64,000 nucleotides of DNA from Pseudofabraea citricarpa. Taxonomy: Eukaryota > Ascomycota > Leotiomycetes > Helotiales > Dermateaceae. Shown piece by piece: positions 34,242 to 45,535 of this stretch. A model generated the notes under the pieces. That model had not been told where the DNA came from, ran no database searches, and worked only from the letters and a program-made list of their open reading frames with translations. The DNA is taken from the NCBI GenBank assembly GCA_029641185.1, contig JAPWGK010000016.1, positions 372,001 to 436,000 on the forward strand, read 5' to 3'. The translations under genes were made by a program, and so were the position numbers. The number at the start of each line of letters is the position of its first letter. Within the stretch, counting starts at the first letter, position 1.

Positions 34242-35081
34242 CTACGCCAAACCCTTGCTGACCTTGTTGAGAACGGATTGGTACTCGATGTCATCTTCGT
34301 CGTTTGCTTGGAACTCGGTAGCAAGTCCATTGAGGGCACGCTTCAAAGCGTCTTTGGAAGATGCGTAGATCATTTTGGGCTAATTTATACATTAGCGAAA
34401 TAAATTCATGTCGATCTTTGGGAACACATACCTGGATTCCGGCATCATCTGGAGACCAAGCAATGAAGGTAATCTTGCTTCTATGAGATTATTAGAATCT
34501 TGTCTTGATAGCTTCATATGTATCTAGGCATACCTTGTTCCCTCTCCTGAGGCGAGCTCGTAGTTGAAATCGTAAACAGCATAGCGGGGTCCCTTTCCGA
34601 GCTTGCCCTGTTGCAAGAGTCAATATGAAGTCTTCTAGCAGTGCCAACTCTTAAAGCTGCTTACCATCTTGTTCTTTGACTGAGCATTTACGAGCTTCTC
34701 GCGGAAGTTGTCCCAGTCGCCATCTTCTGAGGCCTCCTCAATGACAATCTCCTTGTAGTCATCCGACAGCTTGTAGATGATGAACTTTATCTTCTTGTTG
34801 AGCTTGAGCTCATTGAATTTGGAAATGCACTCAGGCGAAATGGAAACACTGTAAGGATGCCGTATCAGCCAATATTCGAGCAACTCCAGGTCGGGTGCAT
34901 CAAAGGCAGGTTATTCAAGACTGCAAGACGGACGATTTCTGGAGGGGTGCGGGGTGGGGCTCAGGATCGAGCCCTGGATGGAGAGAGAAAATGTGCGACT
35001 GACCCTGATTGAGACTGCGTTCGGAGGTCATATTAGCCAAATGCTTGATTTTCTTCCGACAGAGTTCGCGATGCTTACCAT
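34242..35081 (-). CDS. COF1: Cofilin (actin-depolymerising factor), six exons with two micro-exons
   Basis: The exons are 35079-35081 (the ATG alone), 35004-35014 (11 nt), 34665-34848, 34534-34607, 34432-34480 and 34242-34379 (152 residues). Cofilin binds and severs actin filaments. The model gives [20 protein letters not shown] at the N-terminus, then [60 protein letters not shown] and [13 protein letters not shown], all classic for the ADF fold. Ser near the N-terminus is the usual control site. All five introns have GT-AG ends and the frame closes exactly. The micro-exons were found by matching the expected N-terminus and deserve transcript proof. Confidence 0.9.
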
Positions 35082-35877
35082 GATTCTGGTGTGGTTTGTG
35101 CGACAAGCTGATGGACCTGTAAATCCAAGTCAGATAAGGAATGACGTGCGATTTTCGATGGTGGGGTGGGTTCACAAGTAGACGAACTTTTGATGAGATG
35201 GTGAATACAAGACCCAGATCGAGGCTTGCAGAAAACAGAAACTCTGGAGTATTCTGGTTGAGAGTGGAAAACTGGAGGAAAAGGGGGGTGGTGGGGTTGT
35301 TTATGGCTTCTTTTTCGAGAGACGACAGATGCGAGAGCAACAGGCGCAGGTGATGAACGCCTGGAAACCGGTTGTTAGCGCAACCGTCGCCGTCACGTGT
35401 GCTCCTCGCTGGATTAGGAAAGTCAGCACTTGTATCTCAGCAGAGGCCAGAGGTCAGAGGCCAGAGGCAGCAGTTTCAGGTATTGCTTTCTTGCTGCCTG
35501 TCATCATATTGCTTGGCTTTCAACCTGATGGTAAATAGAGGCTTTTCAGCAAATATGCCAACTGTATACTTTCTAGTAACTTTAGTTTAGTTTAATAGCA
35601 ATTATATCCTTTTTGATAACTTGATGGTCTGAAGTAAATCGAATGACATCAATATAGTTGTTAAATGTTTTTTGGAAAATAAAGACAGGATTAAACCAGC
35701 TAATTATTTCTTGCTACCTGTTGTGATACTATTTATTATTTGGCAGTTACTTTTATAACTTCGACCTGATAATAAATAAAGGCTTGTGAGCGATTATATA
35801 GATATTATTTAGTAGTCACATACTTTTTAGCAACTTAGATTTCACATTCAAGAGCAACTATAATATCCCTTATAGTA
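35082..35877. other. AT-rich flank of the transposon, with a diverged direct repeat
   Basis: The first 300 bp are the cofilin promoter. At 35441-35473 lies a short AGAGGCC-type tandem tract. From 35481 on, base composition turns AT-rich and two related segments (35481-35609 and 35701-35870) share TTTCTTGCT-CCTGT, ACCTGAT--TAAATA-AGGCTT and TACTTT-TAG-AACTT. No gene is seen. Confidence 0.55.
35481..35870. repeat. Diverged direct duplication beside the transposon
   Basis: Two copies of about 130-170 bp are offset by about 220 bp and share blocks at about 70-80 percent identity by eye, with many differences being transitions. The second copy ends right at the transposon's target site. Confidence 0.5.
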
Positions 35878-35971
35878 ATCGTCGGTTCGCTTAGGTTTCC
35901 TCTGTCGTTATTATATTCCTAGTCGGGGAAAGCAAGTACGTTATAAAAGCAAGTACGTAACCGAATAATAT
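35878..35971 (+). repeat. Left terminal inverted repeat
   Basis: It pairs with 38164-38257 over 94 bp with six differences. All six are transitions and in every case the left arm carries the A/T state. Confidence 0.9.
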
Positions 35972-36939
35972 ACCCCTTAATCGTAAGACCACCAAATTTA
36001 TATACGAATTTTATCTAATAGTATCTTTTTGCTTTACTTAAGAACCACGAATAATATAACTTTAACTTATAATTCTAGAAAGAAACGACTTAAGCAAATA
36101 TTATAATATAAACGCCTTAATCCTAATATTCAAATAATACGTGTTATAACCTAGTATAACCTCTAATATAATACCTTCGTAAGCGTATTTAAGAGATCTT
36201 AATATCCTATTATTACTATCACCTACAAAGGCTATAATAGGATCCTTAATATTACTTAATATAAAGCTTTTATCTGATATATTCGATTCTTACTTAAGCT
36301 AAGTATATAACTAACCTATTAGATAGTATTTAACACGATTATAAAAGCGAAATAATAGTATAATCTTAGTAGAAGGAACCTAACGCGATAATAATTCTAT
36401 AGTTAATAAAAGTAATAAAGCTTTTATAAGATTAAAACTAAACTTATCTTAATAATTTAATATAATACTACTATAAAGAAGGATATATTTAAATAATTCT
36501 TAGGCTATCGTAAGGTATACGTAGAGTTAAATATAAGAAGTACGAAACAGGTAATTAACTTTAATAAAGTAGGATTCTAGGTAAGTTATATAAAAGGTTA
36601 TAAGATTATTATTCCTATAAAAATCCTTAAGATTAATAAAGCTTATAATATATATAAAATCCTTATTAATCTATTATATAATATTACGCGATTAACCCTA
36701 AGAATCGTAAATCTATAATAATCTTCGAGTATATTAACGTAATAGGAACCCTTTCTCCTCTTTTATATATCGTAATCGTAAGAAAATAGTTAATAGGCGG
36801 TTAATTTCTAGAAGAATTACTTATAAAAACGAATATTATAGTATTAGAGAATAACTTTATAATAAATCGAATTACTTTTAATTTCCTAAAATATTATATT
36901 AAGTACTTAGATTCTTATCCTATAATACGATAAAAGATT

Positions 36940-38090
36940 ATATTAATAGATAACTATAAGAGCTATCTTATACCTAAATTTATTAAGTTAGTAAACCTAA
37001 ATTATATTTAGTCTTATCTTTTCCTAGCTTATTATACTTATATTATATAACCTCTAGATATTAGTATATTTTAGTCGTATAAATACTAGTATAATACTAT
37101 TATTCTTAATATCTTATTAGAGTTTAAGCTTAAATATTCCCTCTTATAATTTCTTTCTAATCTTACTAAGATTTATACGAATACCTTTAAGAAAAGTACG
37201 ATTTATAACGCGTTTAAAATCTCTAGAATAATATTAATTAATACGAAAGCTTATATTAAGTAACTAAAATTATTTAGGGTACTAAAATCTAAATTATTAT
37301 AATATATTAATATTAAGCCGACTCTACTAAAGCTACTATAAATATAATTATCCTTAATCGCTAATCTTAATTGTAGGCTTTAGGAATAAGCTCCTAAAGC
37401 GTCGAACGTAATATAAAGCGATCCGGCTCGCGTAAAAGAATTCGAAAAATTTATAAAATAAGTAAGCGTAATTTATATAAATATAATATTTATAGAGGTA
37501 AAGCTAAAGATTTATAGGAAAAGAAGGAAGGAGGAGCTCTAATATTATATTATTTCTTGTAAACGTATAAAAGTACCTAGTAGGCGAATAAGCCTCTTAC
37601 TCGAACTCGTATAAGAATAATTAATAGTAAAAGTAAAAACTAAAGTTAAAGTTATTTAGAAGAAGGAAACTACTACTTATATAAAGCTTTAGCAAATAAA
37701 AAGAGATTCGGTAATATCCTAGGGAATAATCGTATAAAAGAGTAAAAAATAATATTATACGAATCTTCGTAATATAATAATATAAGGTACTAAAAACGAA
37801 GATATACCTACTAAGCTATAACTATTAATTCTTAATCTATCGATCGAATAAAAGGAAACTAATATTACGTAGATCGAATAAGAGGTACTTAAAATAGCAA
37901 AAAAGAAGTTATCCTAACTATAATTATAATTATAATAATTAAAGGATATTACGTTTATATTAGATTCGTAGGAAGATCCTAAACTAAAGGATATATAAGC
38001 TACGGAGGAAGAGGAGGATTTAGATATAAGGAGTAATTTAATAGATTTAGAAGAGGATTTAGAAGAGGAAGTTAATTTTATACGATTTTA
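36940..38090 (+). pseudogene. Remnant of pogo-type transposase
   Basis: These are broken fragments of a DDE_1 superfamily transposase with many TAA/TAG stops from C-to-T change. The order of recognisable pieces (catalytic D-block, stop-PLD block, acidic C-terminus) fixes the plus-strand direction. The N-terminal DNA-binding part cannot be made out. Confidence 0.65.
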
Positions 38091-38163
38091 AATTTATTAT
38101 ATTATTATTAAGAATAATTGAAATCTAGAAAAATACCTGCCTACCAAAATTAGGTGAGAAGCG

Positions 38164-38257
38164 ATATTATTCGGTTACGCACTTGCTTTTATAACGTACT
38201 TGCTTTCCCCGACTAGGAACGTAGTGACGACGGAGGAAACCTAAGCGAACCGACGAT
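38164..38257 (-). repeat. Right terminal inverted repeat
   Basis: Inverted partner of the left arm, less mutated. It holds a small direct subrepeat (AAGTACG motif twice), as does the left arm. Confidence 0.9.
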
Positions 38258-38541
38258 TAATAAACGTCGGTTTTAGACCGGCCAACCCTTTCTTCCGCTA
38301 CGTAATACTCGGGTCGCCCGGTACTTCGAATCCTTAGGTCGTTTAAGTTTGATGTGGAAGTATATGAGTCCCATTTTTCCTCTCGAAGGGCCCTGGAAAT
38401 CTCTTTTACTTCGAATCCCATCCATCTCACTCAATAATTGCCCATCCACTGTCCACAGGAAGCGTCATCTTCTTCACTGTCAGTTACCTAGTAGATATCT
38501 CTAGGCATCTGTTTAGTCCCAGGCATCAACAGAACATCAGA

Positions 38542-39226
38542 ATGCCATGCCCATTCTGCATGATCGCTGGGGGGATCCCACCGTCTTCATCTCCTGAGGT
38601 GCTCACATCGCCACTGGGCTCTGCTTATCCCATTCTCTCCACTCCAACCGTTGTGGCATTTTTAGACATCGCCCCAATAGCTCGGGGTCACGTCTTGCTG
38701 TGTCCACGCAAGCACGCCACCAAGGTCACAGACCTAGCACCGGCCACATCGGCAGCTATGGGATTTTGGCTGCCTATCCTCTCGAGATCTGTAATGAAAG
38801 CTATTTTTGGTGAGAAGGGGGAAGAGGGAAGCTGGAATGTGCTACAAGCAAACGGTATGCCTGAGGAAACGTTGATGCTGAAGTTCTACATAGAGCATCA
38901 AGCAAGAAGCTAACTCTAGATGAAAATTAGGAGCTGAAGCCGGACAAACTATTTCTCATGCTCATTTCCATATCATTCCTCGCCTGGGATCTGCACAAAG
39001 TGCCATCGGACAGAGTGACATGTCTGATGCTGAGAGAGCGAATCTTATTCTGGGTGAGGGGCCAAGAGCCAAACTCGAGCATGATGAAGGTTCCAAGCTT
39101 TCTGGATTATTGAAAGCAGAAGTTGCCAACGAAGTAAATCGGTTGAAGGGGGAAGGCTTGCTGGATTTTGGCGACCTCAATGGCGAGTTATGGGTGAGAC
39201 TTGAGGATAGAGGGCTAAAGCTTTAG
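38542..39226 (+). CDS. HIT-family nucleotide-binding hydrolase
   Basis: The exons are 38542-38854 and 38931-39226 (202 residues). HIT proteins hydrolyse or transfer nucleotide phosphates. The N-terminal CPFCMIAGG, then VVAFLDIAPIARGHVLLCPR with KHATKVTDL, and the catalytic motif ISHAHFHIIPR (His114, 116, 118) are clear. The early CPFC pair suits a Hint/Hnt-type member with a zinc site. The 80 residues after the HIT motif are charged and helical (ANEVNRLKGEGLLDFGDLNG) and unusual for the shortest Hint proteins. The gene sits just past the dead transposon and shows no RIP itself. The intron (76 bp) splits NG and AEAGQT, right before the HIT motif. Confidence 0.88.
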
Positions 39227-39566
39227 AGAAAACGAAAAGGACGGACCCGTGTGAAGGGATGGTATGTTAATTAAAGACCTAATTTCTACTAACCATAAGA
39301 TTTGCACAGCCACTTGAAAAGTTTCATTTATTTTGACATGTTTTTGCTTGCTTATTTTTCTACACACCTTCGCTCTCTAGTTACAATACAGTGATACTTT
39401 TATTTTACAAAAACCAATCGCTCCACGAATGCCAGGATATTAGACAACATTTGAAGAGAATTGAGTGGGGTGTGAGGTAGACACATTATACAACAGCCGT
39501 AAAACATCGTGGGATATGGAAACGCCCAAAAGCAATGAGACACAAATGAGAGTGATGTAGAGCTTT
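39227..39566. other. Intergenic between convergent genes
   Basis: This holds 3' ends of the HIT gene and HSP60. Nothing else is seen. Confidence 0.5.
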
Positions 39567-41464
39567 TTACATCATACCTCCCATTCTGCCCATGCCTCCC
39601 ATTCCACCACCTGGTGGGCCACCAGGTCCCTTCTCCTCAGGTGCCTCAACGATGGCAACCTCGGTTGTACCAAGGAGGGAAGCAACGCCGCTGGCATCAA
39701 CCAATCCAGTTCGGACGACCTTGAAAGGGTCGACGATACCGGCAGCGATCATGTCAACGTACTCACCCTTGGAGCTATCATACCCCTTGTTGAAGTCAGT
39801 TCCAAAGTCGTCCATAAGCTTACCAACCACAACTGAACCCTCGCTACCGGCATTCTCAACAATGGTGCGTGCAGGCTTAGTGATAGCATTCTTGATAATG
39901 CTAACACCAAGTTGTTGATCGAAGTTGGCAGACTTGACGTTGTTGAGAGCTTGACTGGCGGCCTTTAGAAGAGCAGTTCCTCCACCGGGCAAGATACCCT
40001 CCTCGACAGCTGCGCGGGTAGCATTGAGGGCATCAACAAAACGATCCTTCTTCTCTCCGACCTCGACTTCAGATGATCCTCCGACCTTGATGACGGCAAC
40101 ACCTCCTGAGAGCTTAGCAAGACGCTCTTGGAGCTTCTCCTTCTCGTAGTCGGAAGTGGTAGGGTCGTTCATAACGCCACGGATCTGTTCGCATCTCTGA
40201 GTGATAGCATCCTTGCTTCCCTCACCGTTTAAGATGATGGTGTCCTCCTTGGTGATGGTGATAGATCCAGTAGATCCGAACATCTCTGGGGTAGCCTTCT
40301 CTAGCTTGATATCAAGCTCATCGGTGAAAACAGTAGCATTGGTGAGAATGCCAAGGTCACCGAGAATGGACTTGCGGTTATCACCGAAGCCTGGGGCCTT
40401 GACAGCAGCGACTTGCAATTGACCACGGAGCTTGTTCAAGATGCAGACAGCAAGTGCCTCACCATCGATGTCCTCAGCAATGATAACCAAAGGACGGCGG
40501 AGCTGGGTGGAAGCCTCGAGAGCAGGGATGATGTCTTGAACAGCGGAGATTTTCTTCTCGGACAAGAGGATCAATGGCTTCTCAAATTCAACCTTCTGAG
40601 ACTTGGTATCGGTAATGAAGTATGGTGAGACGAATCCACGATCGAATCGCATACCCTCGGTAACCTCAAGCTCATCCTCCATGGTCTTTCCCTCCTTGAC
40701 AGTGATAACACCCTCCTTTCCGACCTTCTCCATGGCGGTGGCAATCAGCTTACCGATATGGGTATCACCATTGGCACTGATGGTTGCTACTTGGGCAATT
40801 TCTTCGCTGGTCGTGATGTCGCGCTTGTTCTTTTGTAAAAACTCGACAACGGCCTCGACAGCAGCTTGGGTACCTCTTCGCAGATCCATTGGGTTGCATC
40901 CTGCAGCTACGTTTTTGACGGTCTCGGAGAAAATGGCACGGGCAAGAACAGTGGCGGAGGTGGTTCCGTCACCAGCAGTCTCGTTGGTCTTTGATGCAAC
41001 ATCTTGTAGTAATCGGGCACCGAGGTTCTCGAACTTGTCCTTCAAGGTAATGGCTCTAGCCACAGTAACACCATCTAGTTAAATCGTCAGCGAAAGAAGT
41101 CAACTGATGAGAGTGTACACATACCCTTGGTGATCTTTGGCGACCCGTAGGCTGACTCGATGATTACATTGCGACCCTTTGGTCCTAGAGTGGTGGCCAC
41201 GGCCTTTGCTAATGTCTCAACACCAGCTAGAAGAGCTGCTCGTCCTTCAACGCCGAATTTGAGTTCCTGTAGATGAGAATCTCGCGTCAGTCAATGTTCA
41301 GCCAATCATCTCGGCAGATGAACCAAGACGGAATCTCATATCACCAAATGGCTTACCTTGTGCGCAAATCTAAGCTGCTGAGCGTTCAAGCCGGTACGTA
41401 GCTTTGATGCGGAGGAGCTGGACAGGACGGATGCCCTCGCTCTGGAAGTCAATGCTCGCTGCAT
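39567..41464 (-). CDS. HSP60: Mitochondrial chaperonin Hsp60
   Basis: The exons are 41357-41464, 41125-41266 and 39567-41074 (585 residues). Hsp60 forms the mitochondrial GroEL-type folding chamber. The first exon is a presequence ([20 protein letters not shown]) ending near LRFAHK. The chaperonin body follows: [20 protein letters not shown], the ATP site [17 protein letters not shown], apical part [13 protein letters not shown], the signature [16 protein letters not shown], and the C-terminal [14 protein letters not shown] repeat. The length is typical. The two introns (90 and 50 bp) sit at the presequence border and just after KITKD. Confidence 0.96.
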
Positions 41465-42096
41465 GTTGTGAGGGTATTAATGAATGGAATTGGTGGAGAA
41501 GTACAACTACAATTGATACGCAAAGATGAGACAACCAAACTTGAAGAAAATAGACTTGGATGGGGAGAAGATTGTTTATGGACTCGAGATGGCCAACCGA
41601 CAAAAAATCTCGGGGGTCTTGATCGAGAAGCTTCCAGCCGCTAGCTCGGGGAAACTATTATCCTGGCGATCTCGGGCCAACGAACGACATCTCCTGGATC
41701 GGATTACCAATTCATTTCTCCTTTGTTTTCTACAGAAATGGTCTCAATGATTCAGTGAATATCATACACACAGTTGGCTATGTTACTGCCGGCTGTATTA
41801 AGCAATTCACCTGGCATTTGCTCATTTGACTTTGCATAGTTGTCCACCAAAAGAAACTTACACTTAGTCACTCACATTTGTCACGGATTCCGCATGAATT
41901 TCTGTCATGCCCCTTGATTATTAGTCCTCCCGATCTAAGATTACTTGAAGGAAGAAGCATCTCTGTTGCTTTCAACGTTTGGAGACAATATACACAGGAC
42001 AAAGTCTGACGATCAGATACACAAGGAGACAAGAATTTCCACCACCAACCACCATTTCCCACATGCAATTGAAAACTTTAGCCTGCCTCAAAAAAT
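41465..42096. other. Intergenic between HSP60 and the Myb-like cluster
   Basis: The first part should hold the HSP60 promoter. No heat-shock element array is claimed. A plus-strand frame at 41526-41750 has no protein likeness. Confidence 0.45.
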
Positions 42097-43039
42097 CTAG
42101 TCCAAAACAATACTGTTCTGGTTGCTACCTCGTGGAGCCGATGAGGAGAACTGCAAGCGTTGTTGTTCCGAAACTCGTTGACTGCCACTCTGGTTGTTTT
42201 GTGTCGAATATTGTAGTTGTTGCTGGTATGGGATCCCGCCAGCTCCCATTCCAGCAGAGGCACCCATGCCCATGGATGTGGGAACCGGTGAATAGGGGTT
42301 CCCAAAAGACTCGCTACTTGGGGCGAACGGGCTCATGAAAGAGTTGTTGTTCTGTGAGCCAGAACCAGAACCAGAATCAAAACCGTACGGCGATGATGAG
42401 CTCTCAGCACCAGTAGACGCAAAATGGTAGCTAGGTTCAGTGCTGAAATTGTTATAGATACTGTCCAGATCAGCACTGGAGTCCATGTACTTCAACAAAC
42501 CAGCATTGAAGTCGAAAATGCCCTTGGTCTTGTCTTCTGTGTTGGATTCTTCCTTGACTTTGTATTCCTCCTTGACCTGGACTGGATCTTTCTTGATGCT
42601 GGGAAATTCTTCATCATCATCAGCAGTAGTATTGGCCTCTAGATAGGCCTCGCCCTTCCTCTTTTTAGACGGAGCAGACTCTCGACGTTCAGTCTTGGGG
42701 ACACGGTTCTGGGTCGTGGCTGACTTGCGAGTAGTGGCAGTTTCATGGATGCCATGGATTTTCATCATACGTTCGTATCGCTTAGCTCTGCAATATCACC
42801 AAGATATCAGTATAGAATTGAGGATGGTATGCATACGAGGAAATACAGTGGGCAAACTGACGCGGCACCCTTGCTGATGATGTTGCATTCCTGAGCAACC
42901 TGGCCAAAATCAACCTGGTGATCTTGTTAGTGGCTGATGGATCCTTCTTGAATCTAGCAATCCTCACCTTGCCATTGTTTGAGTATCTGATGCACGAGAT
43001 CAAGAACTTGAATTGCTCCTCATTCGAAGCTCGAGACAT
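42097..43039 (-). CDS. Myb/SANT-like protein 1 of the cluster
   Basis: The exons are 42968-43039, 42862-42914 and 42097-42787 (271 residues). The N-terminal ~55 residues form a Myb/SANT-like domain: EEQFKFLISCIRYSNNGK, then (after the shared phase-0 intron) VDFGQVAQECNIISKGAA and KRYERMMKIHG, fitting three helices with spaced hydrophobic and aromatic positions. A basic stretch (RKSATTQNRVPKTERR, PSKKRKGE) follows and should act as a nuclear signal. Two VKEE motifs at 113-116 and 119-122 fit the SUMO consensus. The tail (130-271) is Ser/Asn/Gln/Gly-rich and disordered, like an activation or prion-like region. It is a putative DNA-binding protein; targets unknown. Confidence 0.75.
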
Positions 43040-44162
43040 GGCTACACACTGGCTATGAATCGTGTTGTAAAGTGTGCCGGAAGAGAATCTAGAAACCGAG
43101 GCGTACTAAGTTCCACTTCTGGTTTAAGGACGACAGGCACCAGTAGGCGAAAGATGGGAAAGGTCCAGATTTGAGTCTAGATTGACAAGTGGATTCTGGA
43201 TTTCAGTGAAAAGACGTCTCTTCTTTTTAAGATATTGGTATCTTTCAGTCGTTGTACCTACAGTCTTGTCAACGAAAGTCCATCTGCAGATTCAAGGCAA
43301 CATTCCGTCTGTTTGTGAAGCTCTGAAAGCTACTTCTGTCATAGAGCCATAGTGGGGCGGGTTGATTGAAGAGCAGGCTCCCACACCACGCTACCGAAGA
43401 AACTGTTAGCCGCTTTATGGGTTTTCATAACTTTCGGCCTTGAAAACTTTCGTTTTATGAAAATCATGTGCGTTTGGAGAAGAGGTAGCTAAGTACCTAG
43501 ATTCCTGTACAGCAGTTTCAAACCAGCATTCATTTTCTTCCGCCAACTAAGACTCCGAGATATTGGAGCTGGATAGCTGCATTTTCAAGAAAGTAATTGA
43601 GATGATGCACAGAATCAGTACTCAAAGGGTAGGCAGAAGGCAGAAGTGGAATGTTTTCATTCAACTATCTAAGGAAGTGATCTACGGAAGTCGTCTGCAG
43701 GATCTTTGCACAGGCAACGAGCCGCTACATGTCCGCCCTTGCCACTCTAAAGTCAAACGCCTGCGACATTCCGCTGTAGAAAATGAAAGCCCGTGTTACT
43801 TAAGTAAAATTCAGCACTAGAAACAAACAACGTATTGATGGGCTGCTTACCTCGACCGATATCTGAGACTTCTTTAAAATCGAACTCTGAGTATTCTGGT
43901 AACCGGCAATGAAAAAAGAAATCGGGTAGAAGAAATCAACAAGATGGATGATTTGCTCGGTCCTATAGTTAGGTCAATCCACTGAAATTTCTCAATGCTT
44001 TACATGAGTAGACTACTCACCTCTCGGATGAATAAACTCTCTGGGATTCTGCAACCTTGCTTTCTTGTTGGGACATGAAAGTGAAAGTGCCTGTATCCAA
44101 ATTAGCTTGTTACTCTCATTGAGACGAGGCTACATACTTCTGGTCCAAGTTCAAGTTTAGGC
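43040..44162. other. Intergenic in the cluster, possible small spliced frame
   Basis: On the minus strand, an ATG at 44075 opens a frame (MSQQESKVAESQRVYSSER) with a GTGAGT donor, a CTAAC-TATAG acceptor and a second exon (TEQIIHLVDFFYPISFFIAG) ending at a GTAAGC donor near 43852. The next acceptor leads to a stop within a few codons, giving about 62 residues. It could be a small gene, a long spliced leader of Myb-like gene 1, or chance. Confidence 0.3.
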
Positions 44163-44824
44163 CTAGATAGGGGTTGTTGATCCTGAGGGAGTCTTAACGC
44201 CCATAGCCTCATACATTTCGGCTGGTGACATACCCTCATACTCATCTTCACCATCAACACTATCGGCAATGGTGGCATCCTTCGAATCGGAACCGGGCTT
44301 TCCAGTAGCCTCCTCGTCCTCTTCGTTGGCAAGCTGTGCTTCCAGGGCCTCTTGCTCCTTCTTGGTTAGCTTCTTGCCTCGCTTGCCACCAGCATTAGCG
44401 TTTTGGCGAGCAGCAGGCTTTGTGATCTTGGCAATAGCAGCAGCCTTGCTACCTTTCTTCTTCTTCGGAGCCTCTTCCTCGCCCTCAGCTGCTTGATCCT
44501 CGGTAGTAGCACCTTGCTTCAACTTGTCCCAAATCTTCTTGACAGCTGCTCGAGCGTTCTTAGCGTACTTAGTACCAACCTCGTCAGCAACCTTTTGGTA
44601 GTCAACCTTGAAACATGAGTTAGTGATACCATTATGACTACAGTGAAGCAGGTAGGTTTCTCAAGACACCTTTACCCAGTGCTGTTGATATACAGCCAGG
44701 GTAGCCTGAGATATGTATTAGATCGGGTTTCAAGTGAAATGCGACTTACAGCAGGAACATCGTCCATCTGACGAAGAACAGCCATCAGGTAGGCCTGCTC
44801 ATTCTGGGTGATGGTGAGGGACAT
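44163..44824 (-). CDS. Myb/SANT-like protein 2 of the cluster
   Basis: The exons are 44750-44824 and 44163-44606 (172 residues), with a 143-bp intron. The domain is TQNEQAYLMAVLRQMDDVPA joined to VDYQKVADEVGTKYAKNARA and AVKKIWDKLKQG. It is closest to protein 3 in this cluster (same start pattern, NEVG/DEVG, KKVW/KKIW), so these two are likely the youngest pair. The tail alternates basic (KKKKGSKAAAIAKITK) and acidic (ANEEDEEATG) blocks and ends EGMSPAEMYEAMGVKTP. Nothing besides the domain suggests a function. The start codon lies 178 bp after a 15-bp tandem repeat in the presumed promoter. Confidence 0.75.
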
Positions 44825-45535
44825 CTTGACTGATTGTCTTGCGATTGTGTAAGATCGGAGTGTAGAGCTGAGTTGAGTTAAGCGATCTTCGGGTACTGTA
44901 CCTTGACCAGAGTTCAGGATAACTTACCTTGTATGTTTTGAGTATGCTTTTGCTGATACTCAATTCTTGAGGAAGATCAGAACGATGCCAAAGTTAAGAT
45001 CGGTTCGCGTTGTGGAGGTTCGCGTTGTGGAGGTTTGCGTTGTAGAAGTTTGCGCCTGCAGAAGTTGTTGATGGTTAAGAGGTTGAAGGTTGGATCGCTT
45101 CGAGATCATTCTCTAGGCCCGGAAAATCCAAAATTCCAGTTCCTTTTGAGGGCACGCTCGGCTTAATATTTACCCTTAGTGACATGAGAGAACAGATGAT
45201 CCTGTATGGCTCATTTGCGCAAAGGTGAACATATGTCGTAGCCATATAACCGCTTTGACTAAGTTCCAACAAGTAAGTAAATTCTTGTATAAAGCTAAAG
45301 TGCCAAGAACCAGATTAATCATCTCTAGGCATGGAGTGTATCAGCAGTCACATATAGGCTCAAGATATCCATGAGAAGGTCCTGGTGGTCCTTTGATCAT
45401 CGCTCGATTAAGATTTCATGAGACAAGAAGAATTCAATTGCTATTGCTGTCCAGAGGCAGGAAACAAGAAGAACGCCAAGTTACATAGAAACCTGTGACC
45501 TAGCCGTAAAAGTAGAAGACAAAGACAGTCCCTTG
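44825..45535. other. Intergenic between Myb-like genes 2 and 3
   Basis: This holds the gene 2 promoter with the tandem repeat at 45003. No gene is seen. Confidence 0.5.
45003..45062. repeat. 15-bp tandem repeat upstream of Myb-like gene 2
   Basis: Units of GTTCGCGTTGTGGAG occur twice perfectly and then in two increasingly changed copies (GTTTGCGTTGTAGAA and a broken fourth). The changes are mainly transitions. Confidence 0.85.

Larger units (their letters stand above)
35878..38257 (+). mobile_element. RIP-degraded Fot1/pogo-type DNA transposon
   Basis: The element is 2380 bp with 94-bp terminal inverted repeats and is flanked by TA on both sides (35876-35877 and 38258-38259), as for Tc1/mariner-pogo elements. 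The inside is almost pure TA/AAT sequence with CpG kept but CpA and TpG nearly gone, the signature of RIP. Read on the plus strand, a ghost of a DDE_1 transposase shows: around 36945-36990 LIDNYKSYLIPKFIKL in place of the usual D-G-H-S-S-H block, and near 37040-37075 a stop followed by PLDISIF, where CAG/CAA of the usual Q-P-L-D became TAA. An acidic tail (EEEEDLDIRSNLIDLEEDLE) precedes the end, near 38005-38070. There is no intact gene; the element is dead. Confidence 0.85.

Noticed and set aside
36000..38100. AT-rich stretch as possible centromere or CRISPR-like array
   Set aside because: It has paired inverted ends, a TA duplication and transposase relics, so a RIP-mutated transposon explains it; there are no regular repeats.
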